Position numbers and translations under genes: made by a program. This document shows positions 1 to 4,418 of a stretch of DNA of 5,755 bases, piece by piece (the first letter of the stretch is position 1; each line of letters begins with the position of its first letter). The stretch comes from Acidobacteriota bacterium (GTDB lineage Bacteria; Acidobacteriota; Thermoanaerobaculia; Multivoradales; JAHEKO01). The notes under the pieces are model-generated. The model worked only from the letters and a program-made list of their open reading frames with translations, searched no databases and was not told the origin of the DNA. The stretch is taken from the NCBI GenBank assembly GCA_006227875.1, contig SBFI01000095.1, positions 1-5,755 of the forward strand, given 5' to 3'.

Positions 1-263
1 GGTGGCGGCGGCTTGAAGCGGATCTGCTGAACCACATAGACCGGCCGCTCCTGGCCCGCCCAGGTAGGTCTGGCGGCCATCTCCGGCAGCTGCATCACAA
101 AAAAGGCAACGTGAAACAGCACCGCCACCGTCAGCGCGATGCGCAGCGCCGAGCGGTCTTCCTCGGGTCTCGGCTCGAGCTGCGGCACGTGTCCCAGATG
201 GACACGGACGATCTTGGTGGGTTTGCCGCTATAACGCTGCCAGCTACGACTCTTCTCGAACAT
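1..263 (-). CDS. TonB-family energy transducer, N-terminal part (runs off the left edge)
   Basis: TonB proteins carry energy from the inner-membrane ExbB-ExbD motor across the periplasm to outer-membrane receptors. Only the first 87 residues are in the window. The ATG at 263-261 follows a GAGAGG ribosome binding site (273-278) by 9 nt. The reading begins MFEKSRSWQR, has a charged cytoplasmic segment to about residue 38, then one hydrophobic helix (about 39-59, RIALTVAVLFHVAFFVMQL). It continues into a periplasmic segment, RPVYVVQQIRFKPPP, which is entering the proline-rich stretch typical of TonB when the window ends. An AxxxH pattern (A47, H51) lies in the helix where TonB usually has SxxxH. 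The N-terminal arm is longer than in E. coli TonB. The C-terminal receptor-binding domain cannot be seen, so a TonB-like protein of another role remains possible. Confidence 0.8.
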   Translation of the reverse strand, partial: MFEKSRSWQRYSGKPTKIVRVHLGHVPQLEPRPEEDRSALRIALTVAVLFHVAFFVMQLPEMAARPTWAGQERPVYVVQQIRFKPPP

Positions 264-294
264 CTCTCGATGCCTCTCGCAGATTTGTACGCGC

Positions 295-313
295 AAAAGC
301 CGGCCCGGGTTTT
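295..313. repeat. 19-bp imperfect palindrome in the TonB upstream region
   Basis: The sequence AAAAGCCGGCCCGGGTTTT is symmetric around position 304 in eight of nine base pairs, with one G-G mismatch. It has an A tract, a GC core and a T tract. It lies 32 bp upstream of the TonB start codon and 52 bp upstream of the plus-strand remnant, between two divergent starts. It could be an operator. It could also act as a weak two-way terminator, since the T tract follows the GC arm on either strand. Nothing in the sequence decides between these. Confidence 0.35.
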
Positions 314-364
314 CCCTGCTTCGTATAAGGTCATGAGCACCGCTCACCGCGACGCGGAGAGAAG

Positions 365-475
365 ATGAGCCGACCTGCCACCGGAGACATACCGGATCGC
401 AACCTCGCCGACCCCCGGCTGCTGGCCTTTCTGCCGATGCTCTACGTGGCCTGGGCCGATGGTGATCGCGGCTAA
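365..475 (+). pseudogene. 5' remnant of a larger gene (possible TerB-like N-terminus)
   Basis: This 36-codon ORF starts at ATG 365 with a GGAG ribosome binding site 5 nt upstream and a TATAAG -10-like hexamer at 324-329. The peptide begins MSRPATGDIPDRN and contains LADPRLLAFLPMLYVAWADG, then stops at TAA after DRG. The LPMLYVAWADG stretch resembles the first helix of TerB-like or DUF533-type domains, which are also found at the N-terminus of some acyl-CoA oxidase-like proteins. In those families the text normally continues with an acidic helix and many more residues. Shifting frame by one base after ADG gives VIAAKHRRQ and a stop, also short. The stop overlaps the stop of the convergent membrane-protein gene. 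My reading is a gene broken by deletion, leaving its promoter and first codons. A genuine short peptide cannot be excluded. The family assignment is weak. Confidence 0.4.
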
Positions 476-879
476 ACATCGTCGACAGTGACCGCCGGGG
501 TGCGGTCACCGGCCAGGTAGCGCCCGACATCGACGGCATCGATGACCAGCGAGATGCCGTCGACGACGATGACGGCCACCACCCACTTGCCAAAGACGGT
601 GTCGGTGCCGATCTCACCGACGCGGCTTCCCAGCCAGAAAACCAGCGGCAGCCACAGGATGTGACCTATCCCCAGCAGCCGGACATAGCCCTTCGCCGCA
701 AATATCGACGTCTGAAACACCGCACCCGCGAACAGCGCCGCGAGGACCAGCTTGCCCTCGAGCGTGTCGAGAAAGAAGACCGCCGACATGTTGACGATGC
801 CGAGCAGGGCGATCCAGATCCACCAGGGCTTGTGCAAGGTGGCAAGACCCTTGACGAACCCGCGTACGACCTTCAGCAT
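472..879 (-). CDS. Small four-helix membrane protein, unknown function
   Basis: This 135-residue protein starts at ATG 879-877, 8 nt after a clear AGGAG ribosome binding site (888-892). A GTG at 903 in the same frame lacks such a site and would put the binding site inside the coding region. Four hydrophobic segments are visible: about 19-38 (WWIWIALLGIVNMSAVFFL), 43-62, 66-86 (with GHILWLPLVFWLG) and 98-118 (WVVAVIVVDGISLVIDAVD). It ends with VGRYLAGDRTP and an acidic tail. Most of its length is membrane, so an inner-membrane location is expected. I recognise no named family. The conserved-looking patterns are HILWLPL and the VIDAVDVGRYL helix end. It lies 78 bp after the CreD-like gene in the same direction and may be read from its own promoter. 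Its stop overlaps that of the plus-strand remnant. Confidence 0.8.
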   Translation of the reverse strand: MLKVVRGFVKGLATLHKPWWIWIALLGIVNMSAVFFLDTLEGKLVLAALFAGAVFQTSIFAAKGYVRLLGIGHILWLPLVFWLGSRVGEIGTDTVFGKWVVAVIVVDGISLVIDAVDVGRYLAGDRTPAVTVDDV

Positions 880-884
880 TTGCA

Positions 885-923
885 GCTCTCCTCTATCCCC
901 CACATGGGGAGTCCCTGTTTATA
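885..923 (-). promoter_or_regulatory. Possible promoter and 5' leader hairpin of the small membrane protein
   Basis: On the minus strand a TATAAA hexamer (923-918) lies 38 nt upstream of the start codon. After it comes a short inverted repeat TCCCC-ATGTG-GGGGA (910-896) and then the AGGAG ribosome binding site (892-888). No convincing -35 hexamer is found 16-18 bp upstream of TATAAA. The hairpin has a five-base-pair GC-rich stem just ahead of the ribosome binding site, so it could influence translation. It does not occlude the site as drawn. Confidence 0.3.
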
Positions 924-957
924 CGAAGGCACTCGGGGTTTGGCTCGCAGCGACGAC

Positions 958-2247
958 TCAGGCCGGCCCCGCCGCCGGTGCCCGCTGTCGATCGCCCGAT
1001 CGTGAGCGGGCGAACAGCTCCTCCCACTCAACTCGCCCGGTTGCCTGCATGAGGATAAACAAAGTAATGATCGAGCCGATTGTCACCGTCAACCCGGTGT
1101 AGCCCTCGAAGAAGAAGGCGTAGCTGAAGAACACCAGAAAGACGATCTGGGCCAGACCTGCTTGGAGAAGTGATTGCCGCATGCCGCTGACCAGGCGCAG
1201 ATAGCTGAGCACCAACAAGACGCTGGTGGCGGCCGCAATCAGGAAGGAGAGGTGGATGTCCAGATGATCGACCAGGTAGGCCATCAACAGATGGAAAGAA
1301 AAGAAAGCCGCGCCCAGGAAGAAGTAATTCATCGGGTGGAGGCGATGCCGACCCAGCATGCCCAGGATGACCAACACGGTCATGAAGAACAGCAGCGACA
1401 CCGGAGCAAAGAAGGTGATGCGCGCCGCCACCGGTCCCGGATTGAGACGGTTGGGCAGGTCGAGGCCGACATTTTGACCCGTCACCAGGTTGTTGAAGCT
1501 CCACACCAGCTTCCACCCCTCGACCTCTGCGCTCTTTGACGATGGTGAAAGGGTGCCGGCCGGAAAGTCGATCTCCTCGAAGTCGGTGGTCACTGTCATG
1601 ACGAAATCTCTGACCTGAGCGACCCCGGCCGGGACAAAGAGGTATCGCCAATCATCCAGGCCGCGCGAGCGATATCCCACCTCCACCAGTGATTCCCTAC
1701 CTCCGGTCGACTCGACCTCAGCGGTAATGCCTGCGGTCAGATCGTCTTGCGGAGCGATCTCTTCACCGTCGACACGAAAGACGAAGTCGTCGTAGATGGC
1801 CTCGGTAGATGGAAACGCAAAGCTCAGATAAAGGGGGCCGCTGGACGCCTCCGGCAATCTCAACCGATAGCGCCCGTCGAAGGCCACCGCATAGGTGTCG
1901 TACCAGAGAAGGCCTTTGCGGCGATGCTCGAGATCGAGGTCGACCTCGATGCGACTCGACTCGAGCGGTACCGGTACCCGGTCCACGACCTCGGTGGTGA
2001 CCTGGCGGGTGGCGGTGCTGCCATCCTCCTCCTGTTCGGTGACCTCCTTGCGCACCTCTCGTGTCGCCTCGTACCAGGCAGAAGGAGCTGCCTGGGCATG
2101 CCGGCCACCCCACAATTGCGCCACCGCCGGCGACAGCCGATCGTCCGACACCTCCGTGCGATAGGTCAGCGAGAAGCCGAGGATGAACCAGGCAACACAA
2201 CAACAGAGAAGAATGAACAGCACCGCGAAGAGCCGAGCTGTCGTCAC
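958..2247 (-). CDS. creD: CreD-like inner membrane protein
   Basis: CreD is an inner-membrane protein of the E. coli CreBC regulon. Its loss or overproduction changes envelope integrity, colicin E2 tolerance and, in other genera, beta-lactam response. Its biochemical activity is unknown. This 429-residue protein has the CreD layout: one N-terminal helix (about 6-28), a large extracytoplasmic domain (29-275) and five C-terminal helices (about 278-298, 305-327, 331-350, 360-380, 384-401). The best match is RLHPMNYFFLG (302-312), parallel to RLHPMQYLLVG of E. coli CreD. A GSxxTLFxLM-type last helix ending near RVEWEE matches the E. coli NIDWY end. WSFNNL (249-254) parallels the E. coli WFANNL region. 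I start it at GTG 2247-2245, whose bases overlap the uppS stop (GTGA). A GGGAG site lies 8 nt upstream (2256-2260). The open frame extends further into uppS, but that start would give a long overlap and hide the N-terminal helix. The GTGA overlap suggests translational coupling to uppS. The last 18 residues are a basic tail. Confidence 0.8.
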   Translation of the reverse strand: MTTARLFAVLFILLCCCVAWFILGFSLTYRTEVSDDRLSPAVAQLWGGRHAQAAPSAWYEATREVRKEVTEQEEDGSTATRQVTTEVVDRVPVPLESSRIEVDLDLEHRRKGLLWYDTYAVAFDGRYRLRLPEASSGPLYLSFAFPSTEAIYDDFVFRVDGEEIAPQDDLTAGITAEVESTGGRESLVEVGYRSRGLDDWRYLFVPAGVAQVRDFVMTVTTDFEEIDFPAGTLSPSSKSAEVEGWKLVWSFNNLVTGQNVGLDLPNRLNPGPVAARITFFAPVSLLFFMTVLVILGMLGRHRLHPMNYFFLGAAFFSFHLLMAYLVDHLDIHLSFLIAAATSVLLVLSYLRLVSGMRQSLLQAGLAQIVFLVFFSYAFFFEGYTGLTVTIGSIITLFILMQATGRVEWEELFARSRSGDRQRAPAAGPA

Positions 2248-2984
2248 GACGCCAACTCCCGCGCCTCGACGACACGGCCAAAGCGACGCTCGCGCCGGTG
2301 GAATTCCGCCACCGCCCGCTCGAGCTCGGCGCCATCGAAGTCGGGCCACAGACAATCGGTGAAGGACAGCTCGGCGTAGGCACACTCCCAGAGCAGGAAA
2401 TCGCTCAATCGTTGCTCGCCACTGGTACGGATGAGCAGATCGACGTCGGGCGCCGCCGGGCGTGAGTTGACCGCCCGGTTGAGGAGCTCGGTGTAGGAAT
2501 CGACGTCCAGCGGCTCCGGCGATTGGTGAAGTCCGGCAGCATCGATGAGCGCCTGGCGGGCCGAATAGTCGACCGCGATCCTAAGGTGGAGGTTTCGGCC
2601 CCCGGCAGTCGCCGCCTCGGCCCGGCGGATCGCCCGCAGCAAGCGCGGCTCGAATCGGTCCCGGCGGCCGATGATGTTGAGCAGGACACCGTTGTCGATG
2701 CACTTGTCGCGCTCACTGTGGAGAAAGCGCTCGAACAGCTCCATCAGCGTCCGCACCTCTGCCGCCGGCCGCTGCCAATTGTCGGCGGAGAAGGCATAGA
2801 GAGTCAGGGTGGTGATACCGAGATCCGGTGCCGCCTCGACGACGCTGCGGACCGCCTTGGCTCCCTCGCGGTGGCCGGCCGTTCGCGGCAGCCCCCGAGC
2901 CCGCGCCCAGCGGCCATTGCCGTCCATGATGACGGCTACGTGTAGGCCGGGCGCTCGATCTTTGTCAGCAGTGCTTTGCAACAC
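2244..2984 (-). CDS. uppS: Undecaprenyl diphosphate synthase (cis-prenyltransferase)
   Basis: UppS adds isopentenyl diphosphate units to farnesyl diphosphate in cis. The product is the C55 carrier used for peptidoglycan and surface polysaccharides, made at the cytoplasmic face of the inner membrane. The 246-residue reading has all the hallmark motifs: HVAVIMDGNGRWA (15-27, catalytic Asp21), H38 in AGHREG, YAFSADNWQRP (63-73), RTSGEQRLSDFLLWE (186-200, Arg186 and Arg192 for diphosphate binding) and AYAELSF (202-208, Glu205). It ends RRERRFG like other family members. FSADNW replaces the commoner FSSENW, so Asp68 stands where E. coli has Glu73. That is conservative but could bear on chain length. 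I start it at GTG 2984-2982, because a GGAGGG site (2992-2997) is 7 nt upstream. A TTG at 2999 would overlap that site. It lies 24 nt after the regulator and overlaps creD by 4 nt. It is not beside frr, cdsA or dxr, so it may be a second copy. Confidence 0.93.
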   Translation of the reverse strand: MLQSTADKDRAPGLHVAVIMDGNGRWARARGLPRTAGHREGAKAVRSVVEAAPDLGITTLTLYAFSADNWQRPAAEVRTLMELFERFLHSERDKCIDNGVLLNIIGRRDRFEPRLLRAIRRAEAATAGGRNLHLRIAVDYSARQALIDAAGLHQSPEPLDVDSYTELLNRAVNSRPAAPDVDLLIRTSGEQRLSDFLLWECAYAELSFTDCLWPDFDGAELERAVAEFHRRERRFGRVVEARELAS

Positions 2985-2989
2985 AAAGC
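2973..2989. promoter_or_regulatory. Operator-like inverted repeat, copy 2, across the uppS start codon
   Basis: GCTTTG-CAACA-CAAAGC is a perfect inverted repeat with 6-bp arms and a 5-bp centre. Eighteen bases (2974-2991, CTTTGCAACACAAAGCTT) are identical to 4045-4062 upstream of the operon. The uppS GTG (2984-2982) lies inside it. On the minus strand both copies are followed by ACT and then TGACA, with two extra bases in this copy. A bound protein here would stand in the path of transcription or affect a start within the regulator gene. I infer that the winged-helix regulator encoded just upstream is the binder. Confidence 0.6.
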
Positions 2990-2991
2990 TT

Positions 2992-3005
2992 CCCTCCAAA
3001 AAAAA
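2992..3005 (-). promoter_or_regulatory. uppS: uppS ribosome binding site preceded by a run of eight U
   Basis: The mRNA reads eight U (3005-2998) directly followed by GGAGGG (2997-2992), then 7 nt and the GTG start. The strong purine site fixes the start choice for uppS. U-rich tracts just upstream of such sites can help ribosome loading through protein S1, which is known in general. The only hairpin before the U run has a 4-bp stem (3011-3023), too weak for me to call a terminator. Confidence 0.6.
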
Positions 3006-3008
3006 GTC

Positions 3009-3401
3009 TTACTCTTCGCGAGTGGCGTGGATCAACGCCTCCATGTGATCCAGATACCGCTCGAGGGCTCGCCGCCCCTTGGGGGTGAGGCGATACTCGG
3101 TGCGCGGGAACCGACCCTCGAAGCTCTTCTTGCAGGAGACGTACCCCGCATCCTCGAGCTTGCGGGCGTGAACACTCAGGTTCCCATCCGTTGTCTGCAG
3201 GAGATCTTTGAGATCGGAGAAGGTCAGCGAGCGATTGACCGTCAGGGCACTCATCATGCCGAGCCGGACACGCTCGTACACCAGGCGATCGAAGTCCCGA
3301 GCCCCTGGATCCGTCAGATAACCGGTCAGGCCCTCGAGTCGTTTGCGTTTGTTGCCGGAGCTCACTTGGCGGCGCTCCGTCGCCTCTTGTCTCTTAGCCA
3401 C
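3009..3401 (-). CDS. Winged-helix transcriptional regulator (HTH_34/MarR-like)
   Basis: This 130-residue cytoplasmic protein is nearly all a winged-helix domain. ERVRLGMMSAL (43-53) forms the first helix. LTFSDLKDLLQ (59-69) is the second. TDGNLSVHARKLEDAGYV (71-88) is the recognition helix, and KKSFEGRFPRTEYRLTPKGRRAL (91-113) is the wing and the helix after it. The TDGNLSxHxxKLExAGY pattern is characteristic of the small regulators annotated as HTH_34 or MarR-like winged-helix proteins, which usually bind as dimers to inverted repeats. There is no ligand domain beyond a short C-terminal helix. I chose GTG 3401-3399, with GAGG (3409-3412) 7 nt upstream, overlapping the membrane-protein gene by 8 nt. 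A GTG at 3365, with GGAG 6 nt upstream, would remove a basic 12-residue leader and is a fair alternative. A matching inverted repeat occurs upstream of the operon and just after this gene, which suggests autoregulation. Confidence 0.85.
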   Translation of the reverse strand: MAKRQEATERRQVSSGNKRKRLEGLTGYLTDPGARDFDRLVYERVRLGMMSALTVNRSLTFSDLKDLLQTTDGNLSVHARKLEDAGYVSCKKSFEGRFPRTEYRLTPKGRRALERYLDHMEALIHATREE

Positions 3402-4005
3402 CGTAGCGCCTCGCGATGATTGCGCCGAAGATGATATGCAAGCCGCCAAAGCCCGCGGCCAGAAGCGCGTTCGACCAGCTGGGTGGTGCCGCCAGCGCCA
3501 CGACGCCGAGAATCATGAAGCTCACCCCCATGACCGGCACCGGACGCACCGAAAAAGTACCCCCGGTCACCACCCCGGCCCCATAGAGAAGCAACCAGGT
3601 TCCCGGGATGGCCTCGCTGGCGCCCATCCTCTGGAGGACCACCGTCAAAACCACCGCCGCCACCAGGGGTGGGGTGAGGCTGAAGAGAAAGCGCCGCCCG
3701 ACCCCCCGCGAAAGCTGTATGCCCTCGCCCCGGGCCTTGCGCGTCATCGCCCAGCCGCCAAAGGCCAGGGCAAAGACGGCGTCCGCTACCCAGACCGCCA
3801 GCCACTGATCGGCAAATCGCGTCCCCGCCAGCACAGCGGCGACGAGCGCCGTTATGCCGATGACGATCCCCGCCAACCCCGGCACCGAAGTAAACGACGC
3901 CGACGACTCCATCGCCCGCCGGATATAGCGCAGGTTGTCCATGGCATGGGAGTGGAGCGCCACGGGCTCCCGTCGCCCCTTCTTGACCGGTTGCGTCGCA
4001 GGCAT
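3394..4005 (-). CDS. Six-helix membrane protein, first gene of the regulator-uppS-creD operon
   Basis: This is a 203-residue protein of unknown function. A polar N-terminal arm holds HSHAMDNLRYIRRAMESSASFTSVPG (18-43), probably a helix on the cytoplasmic side. About six hydrophobic segments follow: 43-62, 68-87, 106-125, 134-152, 156-174 and 178-198. The segment pattern AMDNLRYIRRxMExxxxFTxVPG looks like a conserved family signature. I recall similar unnamed proteins next to winged-helix regulators, but cannot name the family. The start at ATG 4005-4003 has an AGGG about 7 nt upstream and an adjacent promoter. A Met at residue 22 is possible but would cut the conserved arm. Its end overlaps the regulator by 8 nt, so the two are probably made together. 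It might sense or signal an envelope state to the regulator; that is inference from position only. Confidence 0.8.
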   Translation of the reverse strand: MPATQPVKKGRREPVALHSHAMDNLRYIRRAMESSASFTSVPGLAGIVIGITALVAAVLAGTRFADQWLAVWVADAVFALAFGGWAMTRKARGEGIQLSRGVGRRFLFSLTPPLVAAVVLTVVLQRMGASEAIPGTWLLLYGAGVVTGGTFSVRPVPVMGVSFMILGVVALAAPPSWSNALLAAGFGGLHIIFGAIIARRYGG

Positions 4006-4011
4006 GCGCAG

Positions 4012-4041
4012 ACCCTAGCCCACTCTAGTTGTCTCTGTCAA
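4012..4041 (-). promoter_or_regulatory. Promoter of the membrane protein-regulator-uppS-creD operon
   Basis: On the minus strand a perfect -35 TTGACA (4041-4036) is followed after 18 bp by TAGGGT (4017-4012), a weak -10 with TA and the final T conserved. The -10 ends 6 nt before the ATG at 4005, so transcription could begin at or next to the start codon, giving a leaderless message. The operator-like repeat ends 3 bp upstream of the -35. Confidence 0.55.
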
Positions 4042-4044
4042 GTA

Positions 4045-4059
4045 CTTTGCAACACAAAG
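4045..4059. promoter_or_regulatory. Operator-like inverted repeat, copy 1, next to the operon promoter
   Basis: CTTTG-CAACA-CAAAG has perfect 5-bp arms. Together with the next bases (to 4062) it matches 2974-2991 exactly over 18 bp. It sits immediately upstream of the TTGACA -35, with its centre about 47 bp before the likely start of transcription. That place would allow either repression by steric hindrance or activation by contact with RNA polymerase. The likely ligand is the winged-helix protein encoded by the second gene of the operon. Confidence 0.65.
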
Positions 4060-4137
4060 CTTTGCTATGAATCCAAGACAGAATGGGGCGATAACCGTCT
4101 GCCAGGATCTGTCCAGTACCGATGCAGACCCCTGATC

Positions 4138-4170
4138 GAAAGAGGGGCCACCGGACAGAGCCGGTGACCC
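4138..4170 (-). terminator. Terminator-like hairpin ahead of the operon promoter
   Basis: Minus-strand RNA from 4170 reads GGGUCACCGG, loop CUCUGU, CCGGUGGCCC (to 4145). This is a 10-bp stem with one G-U pair, and CUCUUUC follows. The U run is short and interrupted, so efficiency is uncertain. It lies after the AI-2E permease and the 18-codon ORF and before the next promoter, which is where a terminator is expected. No U run follows on the plus strand. Confidence 0.5.
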
Positions 4171-4215
4171 GAGTCGGCAACCAGAACGACCCCGCCGGGG
4201 TTCGATCGAGCCTCA

Positions 4216-4272
4216 CTACCCGCCGAACAGGGACCCCGTTGACGGATCCGTGATGCCGGGCGTGGGTGCCAT
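4216..4272 (-). CDS. Possible 18-residue peptide with a strong ribosome binding site
   Basis: ATG 4272-4270 follows AGGAGG (4282-4277) by 4 nt, a full-match though slightly close ribosome binding site. The peptide is MAPTPGITDPSTGSLFGG, then TAG and TGA in tandem. It has no hydrophobic segment and no run of one amino acid that would suggest an attenuation leader. A terminator-like hairpin begins about 46 nt after the stop. It could be a small protein read along with the AI-2E gene, or a chance ORF. I recognise no family. Upstream in the same frame the reading stays open to 4386 but has no ATG or GTG. Confidence 0.3.
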   Translation of the reverse strand: MAPTPGITDPSTGSLFGG

Positions 4273-4418
4273 GGTGCCTCCTCGTCTACCTCCACTCCAC
4301 AAACCGTGCCAGGAGCCGATGATCCGGAATCGGCCGGCGGCGGAGCCAATTCGCCTAGAACCCGGTGACCCGGCCGGCTGCTGACGTCACCTCGAGAGGA
4401 CGCAAACGTGCAGGTGGT
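4273..4418. other. Intergenic spacer after the AI-2E gene
   Basis: Part of a 413-base stretch without a confident gene (4006-4418). This section holds only the ribosome binding site of the 18-codon ORF and an 11-bp sequence, CCGGTGACCCG (4362-4372), repeated at 4161-4171 within the terminator stem. I see no hairpin with a T run directly after the AI-2E stop, so its message probably runs on toward 4138. Confidence 0.5.

Noticed and set aside
319..928. Shared 10-mer CTTCGTATAA at 319-328 (plus) and 928-919 (minus)
   Set aside because: Both lie in promoter-like places, but a shared 10-mer is expected many times by chance in a window of this size.
1747..2379. Plus-strand open frame of 210 codons across the creD/uppS junction
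   Set aside because: It is antisense to two recognised proteins and has low-complexity R/S/T-rich text and no ribosome binding site of note.
2248..2385. N-terminal extension of the CreD-like protein
   Set aside because: The frame is open, but the extension lies wholly inside uppS, is Arg/Gly/Ala-rich, and would bury the N-terminal membrane helix. The GTG overlapping the uppS stop has its own ribosome binding site.
2939..2968. Second promoter (CTGACA with CTACAC) after operator copy 2
   Set aside because: It lies inside uppS, after its start and before the conserved HVAVIMDGNGRWA motif, so a transcript from it could not encode a complete UppS. The -10 is poor.
2998..3023. Terminator between the regulator and uppS
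   Set aside because: There is a run of eight U, but the hairpin before it has only four base pairs and 5 nt separate them. The run directly adjoins the uppS ribosome binding site.
3343..4167. Long plus-strand open frame of 274 codons
   Set aside because: It is antisense to the membrane-protein and regulator genes. Its translation is rich in R, H, P and Q with no domain pattern, as expected for the shadow of a GC-rich gene.
4161..4372. 11-bp direct repeat CCGGTGACCCG (4161 and 4362) as a mobile-element or attachment-site boundary
   Set aside because: One copy is an arm of the terminator stem. There is no recombinase, no terminal inverted repeat and no composition change between the copies.
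4382..4389. Perfect 8-bp palindrome TGACGTCA
   Set aside because: It is a single short palindrome with no promoter next to it and no second copy noticed. Chance is sufficient.
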